DNA of 64,000 bases from JALYYC01 sp963795805 (GTDB lineage Bacteria; Chloroflexota; Dormibacteria; CF-121): assembly GCA_963795805.1 (NCBI GenBank), contig CAWCIV010000004.1:372001-436000 (forward strand), read 5' to 3'. Shown here one piece after another: positions 25,472-36,556 of the stretch (position 1 is its first letter; each line of letters starts with the position of its first letter). The notes under the pieces are model-generated. The model saw nothing but the letters and a program-made list of their open reading frames with translations. It had not been told where the DNA came from and did not search any database. The position numbers and the translations under genes are program-made.

Positions 25472-26415
25472 GCGTCGCGACGGCGGCGCCGACCCCTGTC
25501 AAGGTGGCGCCCCCCCAACGCAAGCGCACACGATGGTCGGCGCGGCTTTCGTCACGGGTCGCGGGCGCTGGTGTGCAAGTAGCCCTGCTGGCGCTGACCC
25601 TGGTCTGGATCGTGCCCACGCTCGGGCTCCTGGTCAACTCATTCCGGCCTGGTGGCACGTTCAACACCAGCGGCTGGTGGACGGCCTTAGCACCGCCGTT
25701 CAATTTCACCCTCGACACTTATCGACACGTGCTGGGCACCAGCGAGCTCGCCCCCAGCTTCTTTAACAGCTTCATGATCGCGATTCCCGCCACGATCCTC
25801 CCGACGGCGATCGCGGCCTTCGCTGCGTATGCGTTTGCCTGGATGAAGTTCTGGGGTCGCGACTGGATCTTTCTGGCGCTGGTGGGGCTGCTCGCCGTGC
25901 CGTTGCAGCTGACATTCATCCCACTGCTCACGCTCGCCGTCCATTTCGGCCTGACGTCCGGCAATACCCTTCCGTTCGGCCTTAACGCCGGATTCCTCGC
26001 GGTCTGGCTTGCCCACACCGGCTACGGTCTGCCCTTCGCCATTTACCTGCTGGCCAATTTTTTCCGGGTCCTGCCCCAGGACCTTTTCGAATCGGCCGAG
26101 ATCGATGGGGCCGGGCCGGTGACGGTCTTCTTCCGCCTGGTGCTGCCGCTGTCGGTACCGGCGATCGCGTCCCTGGTCATCTTCCAGTTCCTCTGGGTCT
26201 GGAACGACCTCCTGGTCGCTTTGATCTACATCGGCGGCACGCCAGAAGTCGCCCCCCTGACGGTGACGCTGACCAACCTCGTCGGCTCCCTAAACCAGCA
26301 CCTCGAGTACTTGACGGCGGCCGCGTTCATCTCGATGATCGTGCCCCTGATCGTTTTCTTCGCGCTACAGCGCTACTTCGTTCGCGGAATCCTGGCCGGC
26401 TCCGTCAAGGGCTAG
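25468..26415 (+). CDS. Sugar ABC transporter permease (MalG/AglG-like)
   Basis: A 315-residue protein with a basic N-terminus, six membrane segments and the EAA loop DLFESAEIDGAGPVTVFFRLVLPLSVP. Its start overlaps the stop of the MalF-like gene by four bases, so translation is coupled. It ends with the family motif ALQRYFVRGILAGSVKG. It completes an ATPase/permease/permease/binding-protein importer, presumably for an oligosaccharide or alpha-glucoside. Confidence 0.93.
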   Translation: MSVATAAPTPVKVAPPQRKRTRWSARLSSRVAGAGVQVALLALTLVWIVPTLGLLVNSFRPGGTFNTSGWWTALAPPFNFTLDTYRHVLGTSELAPSFFNSFMIAIPATILPTAIAAFAAYAFAWMKFWGRDWIFLALVGLLAVPLQLTFIPLLTLAVHFGLTSGNTLPFGLNAGFLAVWLAHTGYGLPFAIYLLANFFRVLPQDLFESAEIDGAGPVTVFFRLVLPLSVPAIASLVIFQFLWVWNDLLVALIYIGGTPEVAPLTVTLTNLVGSLNQHLEYLTAAAFISMIVPLIVFFALQRYFVRGILAGSVKG

Positions 26416-26436
26416 CCCCGGAGCGGAAACTCCCGC

Positions 26437-27054
26437 TCAGCGCCGGGTCAAGACCGTCGCCAGCAGCGCCATCACGATCAACAGCGGAATCGAGACGGTC
26501 GCGATCGCCAGCAGGAGCAGCGTCGTGTCGAGACCGGCTCCGGGGACCGCGACCGCGGCTTGCGCGGCCTGGCTGGCGGCGGCCTGGGCAGCCCCGGCGG
26601 CCTGTTCCGCTGGCTGGAGCGTCGCTGGCGCGGTGGTGTCCGTGCCGGTCGAGGGCAGGGTCGCGGCCGGGGCGATCAACGCCGGCGGTACGGGAGCCGG
26701 CGTGGCCGCCGGGGCTGGGGTGGACGGCCCCGGCGTTGGCGTCGGGGTCGGTGCCGGGCGTGCCGTCGGCGTCGGCCGGGGCGTGGGCGTCGGCGTCGGC
26801 CGGGGTGTGGGCGTCGGCGTCGGCCGGGGTGTGGGCGTCGGCGTGGGCCGGGGCGTGGGCGTCGGCGTCGGCCTGAGCGTGGGCCGCGGGGTGGGGATCA
26901 GGGTCGGAAGCAGCGTTGCCTTCGGAGGAGGCTTCAGCGCGATGTTGGCGGAGGCCCCCACCGGCCGGCTGCCTCCGACGGTCAGCGCGAGGCTCGCGGC
27001 CAGGACCGGCAGGGCGACGCCCAGCGCCCGATGGCGCGAACTGCCTACTGTCAA
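26437..27054 (-). CDS. Surface protein with Pro-Thr repeats and C-terminal membrane anchor
   Basis: A TTG start is supported by GGAGGGG seven bases upstream. A 205-residue protein: a signal peptide (VALPVLAASLALTVGGSRPVGA), a rigid stalk of PTPTPTPR repeats (about residues 50-105), an Ala-rich region, and a C-terminal hydrophobic helix ending LLATVLTRR. The layout suggests a membrane-tethered extracellular stalk, perhaps O-glycosylated. No globular domain is present. It faces the end of the sugar transporter operon. Confidence 0.68.
   Translation of the reverse strand: MTVGSSRHRALGVALPVLAASLALTVGGSRPVGASANIALKPPPKATLLPTLIPTPRPTLRPTPTPTPRPTPTPTPRPTPTPTPRPTPTPTPRPTPTARPAPTPTPTPGPSTPAPAATPAPVPPALIAPAATLPSTGTDTTAPATLQPAEQAAGAAQAAASQAAQAAVAVPGAGLDTTLLLLAIATVSIPLLIVMALLATVLTRR
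26757..26900. repeat. Tandem 24-bp repeats encoding PTPTPTPR
   Basis: Roughly five to six GC-rich units (GTGGGCGTCGGCGTCGG core) lie inside the surface-protein gene. They also open long antisense frames, which I did not annotate. Confidence 0.75.
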
Positions 27055-27151
27055 GGGTTCCCCTCCTTGACTCCGAAGGATACCGTTTCAAGCCGCCGAC
27101 ACCACCCTGGGTGGCGAGCTGACCGCCGCGGACCGGCCTACCATTACGACT

Positions 27152-27904
27152 ATGCCGGAGGCGAGACGCGTCGCCGTCGTCACCGGAGCCAGTTCGGGCT
27201 TCGGCGAGGCGACCGCGCGGGGGCTGGTGGCCGCGGGCTTCACCCTGGTGGTCGGCGCCCGGCGGATGGACCGACTGGAGACGCTGGCAACGGAGATCGG
27301 GGCACGGGCTCTTCACCTGGACGTGGCGGACCGGAGCAGTATCGACGCGTTCGTCCGGACGATCGACGCCGAGTACGGCGAGATTGAAATCCTGGTCAAC
27401 AACGCCGGCCTCGCCGCGGGGCTCGAGCCGGTCGCCGACGGTCGCGATGACGACTGGGTCCAGATGATGGAGACGAACGTGCTGGGAGTGCTCCGCATGA
27501 CGCGCGCCTGCCTTCCCCTGCTGCGGAAGGCACCCCGCGCCCACATCGTCAATCTCGGCTCGGTCGCGGGATTCGAGGTCTACCCGGGTGGGGTCGGGTA
27601 TACCGCCAGCAAGCATGCCGTCCGGGCGATCTCCGGCACGCTTCGGCTCGAGCTCCTGGGCGAGCCGATCCGGGTGACCGAGATCGAGCCGGGATTGGCC
27701 GAAACCGAATTCAGCCTGGTTCGCTTCAAGGGGGACCGGGAGCGGGCCTCACAGCCCTACAAGGGAGTCAAGCCGTTGGTCGCGGCCGATATCGCCGAGT
27801 GTATTGTCTGGGTGGTGACGCGGCCACCCCACGTCAACATCGATCAGCTCGTGATCCGGCCGATTGACCAGGCGACAACCAGAGATTACGCACGCCGGCC
27901 CTGA
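27152..27904 (+). CDS. Short-chain dehydrogenase/reductase (YdfG-like)
   Basis: A classical 250-residue SDR with the nucleotide motif TGASSGFG (11-18), NNAG (83-86), and catalytic S137, Y150 and K154 (YTASK). The motif ARRMDRL after strand 2 suggests NADP(H) preference. The sequence and length are close to the YdfG group, which oxidises L-allo-threonine and 3-hydroxy acids, but such enzymes vary in substrate. It stands alone between the repeat protein and a small membrane protein. Confidence 0.9.
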   Translation: MPEARRVAVVTGASSGFGEATARGLVAAGFTLVVGARRMDRLETLATEIGARALHLDVADRSSIDAFVRTIDAEYGEIEILVNNAGLAAGLEPVADGRDDDWVQMMETNVLGVLRMTRACLPLLRKAPRAHIVNLGSVAGFEVYPGGVGYTASKHAVRAISGTLRLELLGEPIRVTEIEPGLAETEFSLVRFKGDRERASQPYKGVKPLVAADIAECIVWVVTRPPHVNIDQLVIRPIDQATTRDYARRP

Positions 27905-27976
27905 CCGTGCTCAGCGAGCTTTTCCACAGGGCATCCACATATTCACAGCGCGGTCGCGACGTGGGGTGCCAATTAT

Positions 27977-28005
27977 TTGACGTACCGATAGGACACTGAT
28001 ATGAT
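27977..28005 (+). promoter_or_regulatory. Sigma-70-type promoter with downstream inverted repeat
   Basis: TTGACG (27977-27982) and TATGAT (28000-28005) are 17 bases apart. The inverted repeat CGGTATC...GATACCG (28011-28017 and 28033-28039) begins at the predicted transcript start and may be an operator or leader hairpin. Confidence 0.7.
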
Positions 28006-28050
28006 AGCCACGGTATCAATTTACCAATAAAGGATACCGGGAGGTAATTC

Positions 28051-28282
28051 ATGGCAGTCGTACACGAGCATGACGATGGCGATGGCGGCTCTAGCGCGGC
28101 GGTTGTGGCGATCTTCCTGATCGCCTTGATCGTGGTTCTTGCGATCTTGTTCTACGGCTTCGCGGTTGGGCACTGGTTCGGCGTTGGTTCCGTGACCAAT
28201 GTCAATGTCGGCAGTGGTGGGACGTCCGCGAGCCGCGGCGGCGAGCGCGGCGACGTCCGTTTCGGCCTCGAGCAGCCCCTAA
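28051..28282 (+). CDS. Small membrane protein, possibly frameshifted near its end
   Basis: The start ATG has GGAGGT eight bases upstream. Residues 1-15 are acidic (VVHEHDDGDGGSS), and residues 16-40 form one helix (AAVVAIFLIALIVVLAILFYGFAVG). A glycine-rich tail follows. The uninterrupted frame continues to 28587, but it would read through a strong terminator and into an opposite gene. A one-base shift in the tail gives an Ala/Ser-rich end and a TAA at 28280-28282, just before the terminator. I therefore suspect a frameshift. Function unknown. Confidence 0.5.
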
Positions 28283-28302
28283 CCCGGCGTCGAGCACAAA
28301 AC

Positions 28303-28331
28303 AAAAAGACCGGCTCCGTGCCGGTCTTTTT
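28303..28331. terminator. Bidirectional rho-independent terminator
   Basis: The stem AAAAAGACCGGC pairs with GCCGGTCTTTTT around a five-base loop, with a T run on either strand. It lies between the small membrane protein gene and the convergent CAP-domain gene. Confidence 0.92.
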
Positions 28332-28347
28332 TTGTGTCGATCGTGGG

Positions 28348-29016
28348 TTAGTTGGTGAAGTCTTCCACCATGTACACGCGGCTGCCGCTGGTAAAGACCC
28401 CGACGCCGATGTGACCGTAGTGCGAGCTGAGGATGTTCGCCTTGTGCTCGGGCGAGTTCATCCACCAGGTGTTGAAGTAGCTCGCGAGGTTAGCGGAGGG
28501 CTGGCCCGACTCCCAGATGATGTTCTCCCCCGCCCAGCTGTAGGGCACGCCATAGCCGCGAAGCAGCTCGACCACCGCGAGGGTTGACGAGCCCGGCCGG
28601 TAATGCGCGAAGTAGCCATGTACCGCCATGTCCTGGGCACGCGAGGTGGCAATGAGGTCGAGGGCCTGCGTTTCTCGCAGGGCCGGCAACCCGGCTGCGG
28701 CGCGATCGCGGTTGACGAGTGCGACCTCCTGACCGGGAAGGCCGCCCGAGGTCAGCAAGACCACCGGGGCAACCTGTGGGGTCGGAGGCTTCGGCTTGGG
28801 CGCCACCCGCTTGACGACGCGATGCCACACGACCGGGTGCCAGGCGACCCGGACCCGGGTGCAGTGACGGACGTGATGGCGGGTCGAGCAGCGCCATACC
28901 AGGTGAGTCCGCCCGGCCGCGGCGGCCTCAAGCGGCGCGGTGCTCAATGCCAGGCCTGCGGTCACGACCATGGCCACGACAACCGATCCGAGACGCGTAA
29001 CGAGACGTGATGTCAT
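28348..29016 (-). CDS. Secreted CAP/SCP-domain protein
   Basis: A 222-residue protein with a signal peptide (about 1-34), a basic His/Arg-rich segment, a Pro/Lys linker and a C-terminal CAP domain (about residues 95-222). VALVNRDRAAAGLPAL, AVHGYFAHYRPG, YSWAGENIIWES and WMNSPEHKANILSSHYGHIGVGV carry the family His/Glu residues. Bacterial CAP proteins (YkwD-like) are extracellular and of uncertain activity. AAGGAGG lies five bases before the ATG. Confidence 0.9.
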   Translation of the reverse strand: MTSRLVTRLGSVVVAMVVTAGLALSTAPLEAAAAGRTHLVWRCSTRHHVRHCTRVRVAWHPVVWHRVVKRVAPKPKPPTPQVAPVVLLTSGGLPGQEVALVNRDRAAAGLPALRETQALDLIATSRAQDMAVHGYFAHYRPGSSTLAVVELLRGYGVPYSWAGENIIWESGQPSANLASYFNTWWMNSPEHKANILSSHYGHIGVGVFTSGSRVYMVEDFTN

Positions 29017-29255
29017 TCAGTCCTCCTTGGCGGGTACTGGCGCGTACAACCGCCCCCGCCAGGACCGGTTTGCGCCACCCACGAATTGCGGTCGGCATTG
29101 CGACATCTCCTTTGCCGGGTGCCGTTCCCCGGTGTCCGCCCTGAAGTGGAATGGCACGATCGTGTGACGAGCCGCGCAAGGTCGTGCAGGCGCAATGGCG
29201 ATGTGTTGGGTGAGCTACGGCGTCGGACGCCAGGCGTCTGGTTTAGGCTGGCTTC

Positions 29256-29826
29256 GTGGGGTCAGGGTGCAGCCTGGTGATCCTGGCGGGTGGTCGCGGA
29301 CGGCGGATGGGCCGGGAGAAGGCGACGCTGCCGGCGGGAAATGAAAGCCTGATTCAGCGGATCAGCCGACGTGTCGGTGCGGTGGTGGACCAGGTCATCG
29401 TTGCGGGCGGCCAGCCGGAATCGGCGCCCATCGGCGCGATGGCCGTTGCGGACGCGTACCCCGATGCGGGGCCGCTTGCCGGGATCCTCGCCGGCATGCG
29501 GGCGGCGCGAGCGCCCTATATCTGGGTGGTCGGCTGCGACCTGCCTGACATCGAGCCGACCCTCGGCGCATTCATGGTGCGCGCCGCGGCCGGCGTCGAC
29601 GCGGTCGTGCCACGCGTCGCCGGCGAGCCGCAGGGTGTCTGTGCCGTCTATGCCGTGACGCTGGCCCCGCGGATCGACGACCTGCTTTCCTCGGGCCAGC
29701 GCCGCGTTGGCGTTCTCTTCGAGGCCTGTCGGGTGCGCTACATGGACGAGGCCGAGCTCCGGTCGGTCGACCCGGAGCTGCGATCCTTTCGCAACCTCAA
29801 TACCCCGGCCGACTACGAGGCGTGGC

Positions 29827-29846
<20 letters not shown>
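29256..29846 (+). CDS. mobA: Molybdenum cofactor guanylyltransferase (MobA-like)
   Basis: A 196-residue nucleotidyltransferase with the pyrophosphorylase motif LAGGRGRRMGREKATLP near the N-terminus, PDAGPLAGILAGM, and GCDLPDIEP as the metal-binding segment. MobA links GMP to molybdopterin. The related MobA-like transferases CTP:molybdopterin cytidylyltransferase and FrbH cannot be fully excluded without other cofactor genes. GTG start. The 3' end overlaps the convergent yyaL gene by 20 bases. Confidence 0.83.
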
Positions 29847-31838
<1,992 letters not shown>

Positions 31839-31842
<4 letters not shown>

Positions 31843-32708
31843 GGTCTGAGCGCCGGCAGGGCCGCGGGGCGCCGGATGCCCTGTGCATACGCGGCGGCAG
31901 TGTCCGCCGCCTTCCTGGACGGGGTGGCGCGGGCCAGCTCGACCCAGAATGCCGCCGGAGCGGCATAACGATCGCGTGGCTCATGGCCATCGGGCGGACC
32001 GCACCGATAGGCACGGGCGCCGTCCCGAAGCCAGGCGGCCCCATCGTCGGCCGCCAGGTAGATGAGTCGCGGTCCCAGCTCGGACAATCGCCGCAACGCC
32101 TCGCGCGGCTCGAGCGGCTCGCCGAACAGTACCGAAACGTCCCGCTGGGAGAGGGCCAGCGTGTGGGTGAGGGCGATCGCGGGCTCGACCAGGCGCAGGG
32201 TCATGCGCGCATTCGTCTGCCAGAGCTGCTCTACCGGGAGGAACAGGGCGGCCCGGGCCTGGCGGGCTCGGGCCGATCGCAGCGCGCCCAGCGCGGTGGA
32301 CCGGCCGGGCTCGACGCAGAGGCTGTATCCAGACACGACCACGAGCTTCGCCGGCGCGCTCGAGGCGGATGGGAGCTCGTCGAGGCGCAGGCTGGCATCG
32401 GCGCCGCGGTCGACCTGCCAGGCGGGTGGCCGGCCGACTCCTTCGTGATAGGCGGTCGTCCTCAGGCCGGCGGCCCGACGCACCCAGCGGACATCCACCC
32501 TGGTCCGGCGCAGCAACTCCTGGGCGCGCCGCCCGGGATCATCGTCGCCGACCTTCGCGACCAGCGCAACGTGGGCACCCAGGGCCGACGCGTGCCAGGC
32601 GAGACGGGCGGCCGCACCTCCGAGGACGGGCTCGGGGTTGGTGCCGCTATCCTCGAGACCCAGGTCTCCGACCGCGAGCCAGTCGAAGACCACGGACATC
32701 GGGGTCAT
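31839..32708 (-). CDS. PfkB-family carbohydrate kinase-like protein
   Basis: A 289-residue ribokinase-fold protein. The N-terminal GGAAARLAWHASALGAHVALVAKVGDDDPG motif is typical of PfkB kinases. The C-terminal signature is eroded: the expected DTxGAGD appears only as PRDRYAAPAAFWVELARA, so the catalytic aspartate is not obvious and activity is uncertain. It is translationally coupled to yyaL by an ATGA overlap. Its 5' end overlaps a secreted protein gene on the same strand by 61 bases. An ATG three codons in is an alternative start. Confidence 0.72.
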
Positions 32709-33174
32709 GATAGTTAGTTCCTGTCACGGCGCCGGTCTCCGTCTCGATGATTGCCTCGGGGTCGGTTGACGCCGTCGGGGCCGGCTTCTGAGACGTTGTC
32801 GCTGGTGCCGGCGTCGCCATAGGCGCTGGCGTCGCGGCGCGAACCGGGGCGGTCGCGTGGGCCACGGAAACCGCAGGGGTAGCGCGAGTCGCGCGGCCCG
32901 CCGGAGCCGCGGGAGCGACCGCCCGGGGACGGCTGATCGCCGCCAGCTGACCCAGCACGGCGTCGCGATTGCTCCCGAACGGGCTTGCTTCCTCCTGGAG
33001 GTCGACGCCCGGGGCGCTTAGCGAGAGGGTGAACTGCCGGCTGGTCGGGGAGCCCAGCATCAAGGAGGTCATCTGATACATCGCGAACGCGCCGCTCACG
33101 AGCAACAGCGTTCCGGCCGACGCGGCGGTCGTCCGCCACCGGGCCAGGATTGTGTCGGAGTCCATGCTGACCAT
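32647..33174 (-). CDS. Membrane-anchored Ala/Pro-rich protein
   Basis: A 175-residue protein. An N-terminal hydrophobic helix (TTAASAGTLLLVSGAFAMYQM) follows a short cytoplasmic stretch. The predicted outside region is Ala/Pro/Thr-rich (APAAPAGRATRATPAV, TPAPMATPAPATTSQ) with no recognisable fold. The last 20 residues are read over the start of the PfkB-like gene and may not be real. The ATG or a second ATG three codons later can serve as start. Function unknown. Confidence 0.5.
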   Translation of the reverse strand: MVSMDSDTILARWRTTAASAGTLLLVSGAFAMYQMTSLMLGSPTSRQFTLSLSAPGVDLQEEASPFGSNRDAVLGQLAAISRPRAVAPAAPAGRATRATPAVSVAHATAPVRAATPAPMATPAPATTSQKPAPTASTDPEAIIETETGAVTGTNYHDPDVRGLRLARGRRPGSRG

Positions 33175-33453
33175 GCTAGAAAGCGGACCTTTCGGGCCGG
33201 TAGGCCATTGGACCCATTGACAGGTCCACCTGGCCCCCGGCCGCGCTGTAACGCCGCCATGGCATGGCTGGCGCAGGGCCGCGACGATGGGTTGGTGTCG
33301 CCCCCACCCCCCGTTGCGTGGGTATGGGCGGGGAGCTGCGGTTATGGGTGGTTATCGTGGCGGTCTGCGCCGCCTTCCTGCCGGCGGCGTCTGGGCCGGT
33401 CCCGCGCCCTCAGCCGTCGATGACGGTGGGATTCATGGTCGATGCGCCGGAGG

Positions 33454-34035
33454 CTAGCCCTTGGCCAGTTGCGACAGGTGCGGCTGGATCCGCGACCACG
33501 GAATCGGATGAGTCGGGATCCCTGCCTGGCTCAGGTACCGGTCGCGAAGCCCGCTGACATCCGGATAGCCGTGGACGTAGAAGATGGTGCGGATCCCGGC
33601 GCTGATCAGGAGCTTGACGCATTCGATGCAGGGGAAATTGGTACAGAAAATGTCGGCGCCCGCGGTCGAAGACCCCCGATAGGCGCTCTGGGCCAGGGCG
33701 TTGGCCTCTGCATGGGCACAGTACTTCAAGGAGAGGTCCGCACCGCTGACGCCGCCCACACAGGGGCATGGTCGCGGGAACTCCTCCGGATGCCAGGTCC
33801 CCTTGGGCGTGCCGTTGTAGCCGGTCGCCATCACGTGGCCGTCGCGGACGATGACGCAACCGACCCGGCGGCTCAGGCAGGTCGATCGCATCGCCGCGGC
33901 GAAGGCGAGGATCATCGCGTAGGAGGACTTGTCGGGCCGTCCCTGCTGGCTCGGCGCGTGGGCCTCCGCGGCGTCGGGATTCGGGGCGGCTCGCCGGGCG
34001 CGGCGCGCTGCTGGCCTCGATGGCCGGGTGGTCAC
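33454..34035 (-). CDS. dCMP deaminase family protein (ComEB-like)
   Basis: A zinc deaminase of 193 residues. The zinc site is H108-A-E110 (CAHAEANALAQSA) with C136 and C139 (FPCIEC). An N-terminal cysteine-bearing block STCLSRRVGCVIVRDGHVMATGYNGTPKG and GIRTIFYVHGYPD match deoxycytidylate deaminases, which convert dCMP to dUMP. A 38-residue basic, disordered extension precedes the domain. GTG start without a strong ribosome site, so the real start may lie further in. Confidence 0.87.
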   Translation of the reverse strand: MTTRPSRPAARRARRAAPNPDAAEAHAPSQQGRPDKSSYAMILAFAAAMRSTCLSRRVGCVIVRDGHVMATGYNGTPKGTWHPEEFPRPCPCVGGVSGADLSLKYCAHAEANALAQSAYRGSSTAGADIFCTNFPCIECVKLLISAGIRTIFYVHGYPDVSGLRDRYLSQAGIPTHPIPWSRIQPHLSQLAKG

Positions 34036-34081
34036 GCAAGGATGTTACCCGCTGCGGCGGGCCCCCTCGCGACGGGGAAGG

Positions 34082-34297
34082 TCAGCTGGCTTTTTGAATC
34101 CGGGTGATCGTCGTCCCGCAGTGGGCACAGGTGCCGATCCTCGCCCAGTGGCCCGACCGCAGTGCCGACGTCGTGGCACGGAGGTCGACCGCGCAGTGGC
34201 ACTGGTAGCAAAAGGTCAACTGGGCCGGCGTGCGGGAGGCGTGGGCGACCGCGGGGTTCGTGAAGCGCAGCGAGAGGATGTTTCCCAGCTCGTGCAT
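34082..34297 (-). CDS. Small zinc-ribbon protein
   Basis: A 71-residue protein beginning MHELGNILSLRFTNPAV with cysteine pairs CYQC and CAHC about 26 residues apart (likely one zinc ribbon). The start ATG is supported by GGAGAG about eight bases upstream, so I did not use an in-frame codon further out. Function unknown. It is divergent from the LCP-family gene. Confidence 0.65.
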   Translation of the reverse strand: MHELGNILSLRFTNPAVAHASRTPAQLTFCYQCHCAVDLRATTSALRSGHWARIGTCAHCGTTITRIQKAS

Positions 34298-34446
34298 GGC
34301 TCTACTCTCCGTAACGTCGCGGCCCACCTCCCCTGTTCGGGCTCCGACGCGACGATCGAGTAACGCTTTTTGTCTTGCGGTCAGGGTTGCGGAATCGCGA
34401 CTTGACTGGAACCCGGCGCCCGCCCTTAATTAGCACGGAGGCTGGC

Positions 34447-35484
34447 GTGGGCAGTCTGCTGCCCCGCCGGGGACGACGCATGAACTCATCCGGTGCCCAG
34501 GCGACTCCGTCCCGGCCAGGCACGGGGCGTCGTCGCTGGGTGCTGCTCGGGGCTCTGGTCTTGATCCTGGCCCTGATCGGCGCGGTCGCCATCTACCTCG
34601 CCCCGGTGCTGGCCCTGCTGGAGCCACCCCGTCCCGCGAGCGCGGTCGGGGTGCCGACGCCGGCGGCGACGCCGCCGCCGCTCCAGTCGGCGCAACCCAT
34701 CAACGTCCTGCTGCTCGGGAGTGACAACGACCAGAAGTTCCAGCCCGATGCCCTGCTCTCGCAGACCATGATCGTGGCCTCGATTGACGCGACCCACCAT
34801 CAAGTCACCTTGCTCTCGCTGCCCCGGGATCTCTGGGTCGCGATTCCGGGTCACGGGGAAGCCAAGATCGATCTCGCCTACAAGCTGGGCGGAGCCGCGC
34901 TCGCCCGGGCGACGGTCGAGCAGCGGTTCAAGATTCCCATCCACTACTACGCCTGGATCGGGCTCGGTGGCCTGGTCCATGTTATCGATCGAGTCGGCGG
35001 CATCGACGTCGACGTGCTGCATCCGGTCCTCGACGACAACTATCCGAATGATTACAACGGCAGCGGCTATGGCACGGAACGCGTCTACCTGGCCGCCGGC
35101 CCGCAGCACCTCGACGGCCGTCTCGCGCTCCAATATGTTCGGTCGCGGCACGGCGATCTCCTGAGCGACTTCGGCCGATCCGTCCGGCAGCAGCAGGTCC
35201 TGCTGGCGCTGCAGCGGCGGACGGCGGGTATGAACGTGATCGCCTCGCTGCCGGACTTTGCCCGTGACCTCAATGGCCACGTCAAGACCGACCTCGACCT
35301 GCTCCGCCTGAGCCAGCTGGCGCTGTTCGTACGCGGACTTCACGCCGCCGATGTTCACCAGGCCTACATCACGGCCTACGTCCACGACGCCAGCGCTCCG
35401 GATGGCCAGGCGATCCTTCTCGCTGACTGGCCCGCCGTCAATCGCTACCTGCGTGACATCTTCGGCGGGAATTTGCTGCCATGA
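34447..35484 (+). CDS. LytR-CpsA-Psr (LCP) family cell-wall ligase
   Basis: A 345-residue protein: short basic cytoplasmic end, one membrane helix (RWVLLGALVLILALIGAVAIYLAP), a Pro linker and an LCP domain. The domain shows INVLLLGSDN, TMIVASIDATHHQVTLLSLPRDLWVAIPG, KIDLAY, VDRVGGIDVDV and ALQYVRSRHGDLLSDFGRSVRQQQVL, carrying the polyprenyl-phosphate-binding Arg/Asp residues. LCP enzymes attach glycopolymers to peptidoglycan or protein. The GTG start has CGGAGG five bases upstream. Translation is coupled to the next lipoprotein gene. Confidence 0.9.
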   Translation: MGSLLPRRGRRMNSSGAQATPSRPGTGRRRWVLLGALVLILALIGAVAIYLAPVLALLEPPRPASAVGVPTPAATPPPLQSAQPINVLLLGSDNDQKFQPDALLSQTMIVASIDATHHQVTLLSLPRDLWVAIPGHGEAKIDLAYKLGGAALARATVEQRFKIPIHYYAWIGLGGLVHVIDRVGGIDVDVLHPVLDDNYPNDYNGSGYGTERVYLAAGPQHLDGRLALQYVRSRHGDLLSDFGRSVRQQQVLLALQRRTAGMNVIASLPDFARDLNGHVKTDLDLLRLSQLALFVRGLHAADVHQAYITAYVHDASAPDGQAILLADWPAVNRYLRDIFGGNLLP

Positions 35485-36509
35485 CGTCTCGCCGGCTGGT
35501 CGGGGCTACCGTGGGACTGCTGATGATCCTCTCCGCCTGTACGGCAGGGGGCGCGCCGCTGGCGAAGGATCCTGGGAAGGTGGTGCCGGTGAAGCGCTTT
35601 AGCGTCCCGGGACGGCTCTATGCCACACGGGGAAGGGCACTGTACCGATTTTCCGGGAGCCACATCACGGCCATCGCGGCCGGTGCCACCGTCATGGATC
35701 CGGCGGTCACGCTCGATGGGGCCCGGCTGGCGTACGCGAAGATCCAGGGCCAGAGCTCGACGATCGTAGTGGCGGCGAGCGACGGTACCGGCGCGGCAGC
35801 GATCACGGAGGCCGCGGCGCCGGAAGGCGCTCTGTGGGCCTTCGCCCCCGCGTTTTCGCCGGATGGACGCCGCCTGGCGTACTTGACCGATCGCGGCAAG
35901 AAGCCCTCGAGCCCGCAGGACCTGCAGCCGAATGATCTCGGGGTCTGGCAATACGACGTGGTCGCCCGCCGGTCGACACAGCTGGTCATTCCGATCGGAT
36001 ATACCGGCGGCGACGGCGACCCGAGCTTCAGGCCGGGTGCGATCGACCAGCTCGTCTACACGACCTATGCCTATGAGGGCTTCCCCCTCCAGACGGTGGC
36101 TCGATTGACCTGGATGTCGACGCAGACTGGCCGCTCGATTTTTGTGTCACCAACACTGGCGCGCAATTTCGAACCGTCCCTTTCGCCCGATGGAAAATCC
36201 CTCGCATTCATCCGGGGCGGTCCTGAAGGGGATGACCTGTACGTGGCACCGCTTGGCGCGGCGTACACCGCCGAGCCGCACCCCTATCCGACCGATACGG
36301 CGACACTTCTGCAGGCCGGCATGGTGGCCCAGCCCGTCTGGGCGCCGGACGGGAGCGCCCTGGCGTTCTTGATGCTCGCCAACGGAAGCTTCGATCTGTA
36401 CCTGCTGCCGATCAGCACCGAGGGATCGATTCGGGCGACTGGGCCTGCGATCGCGGTCACGAAAGGGAGCTATTTTGACGCCGATTCGCGCCTTGCCTGG
36501 AGCCCGTGA
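35481..36509 (+). CDS. TolB-like beta-propeller lipoprotein
   Basis: A 342-residue lipoprotein (lipobox LSAC, Cys20). Repeated propeller strands include MDPAVTLDGARLAYAKI, FAPAFSPDGRRLAYLTD, FEPSLSPDGKSLAFIRG and AQPVWAPDGSALAFLML, the SPDG signature of TolB/WD40-like PD40 repeats. The ATG overlaps the LCP stop (ATGA), so the two proteins are made together and may act together at the cell wall. That functional link is inference. Confidence 0.85.
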   Translation: MTSRRLVGATVGLLMILSACTAGGAPLAKDPGKVVPVKRFSVPGRLYATRGRALYRFSGSHITAIAAGATVMDPAVTLDGARLAYAKIQGQSSTIVVAASDGTGAAAITEAAAPEGALWAFAPAFSPDGRRLAYLTDRGKKPSSPQDLQPNDLGVWQYDVVARRSTQLVIPIGYTGGDGDPSFRPGAIDQLVYTTYAYEGFPLQTVARLTWMSTQTGRSIFVSPTLARNFEPSLSPDGKSLAFIRGGPEGDDLYVAPLGAAYTAEPHPYPTDTATLLQAGMVAQPVWAPDGSALAFLMLANGSFDLYLLPISTEGSIRATGPAIAVTKGSYFDADSRLAWSP

Positions 36510-36520
36510 GCGCGATGTGA

Positions 36521-36544
36521 CACGGGCGCCGCGCGGCGCCCGTG
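36521..36544. terminator. Perfect 24-bp GC palindrome, likely terminator
   Basis: CACGGGCGCC and GGCGCCCGTG pair around GCGC between the convergent lipoprotein and sodN genes. There is no T run, so termination may be weak or factor-assisted. Confidence 0.65.
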
Positions 36545-36556
36545 CCCGGATTGCTC

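Noticed and set aside
26405..27616. Overlapping long frames on both strands around the Pro-Thr repeats
   Set aside because: They arise from the periodic GC-rich repeat and from the antisense of the SDR gene. Only the frame with a signal peptide and membrane anchor is credible.
29017..29170. Possible riboswitch leader of the CAP-domain gene
   Set aside because: GC-rich hairpins and purine patches are present, but I could match no known aptamer core such as those of cobalamin, c-di-AMP or c-di-GMP switches.
33264..33557. Plus-strand frame with a short hydrophobic start
   Set aside because: It has no good ribosome site, runs antisense into the deaminase gene and resembles no family.
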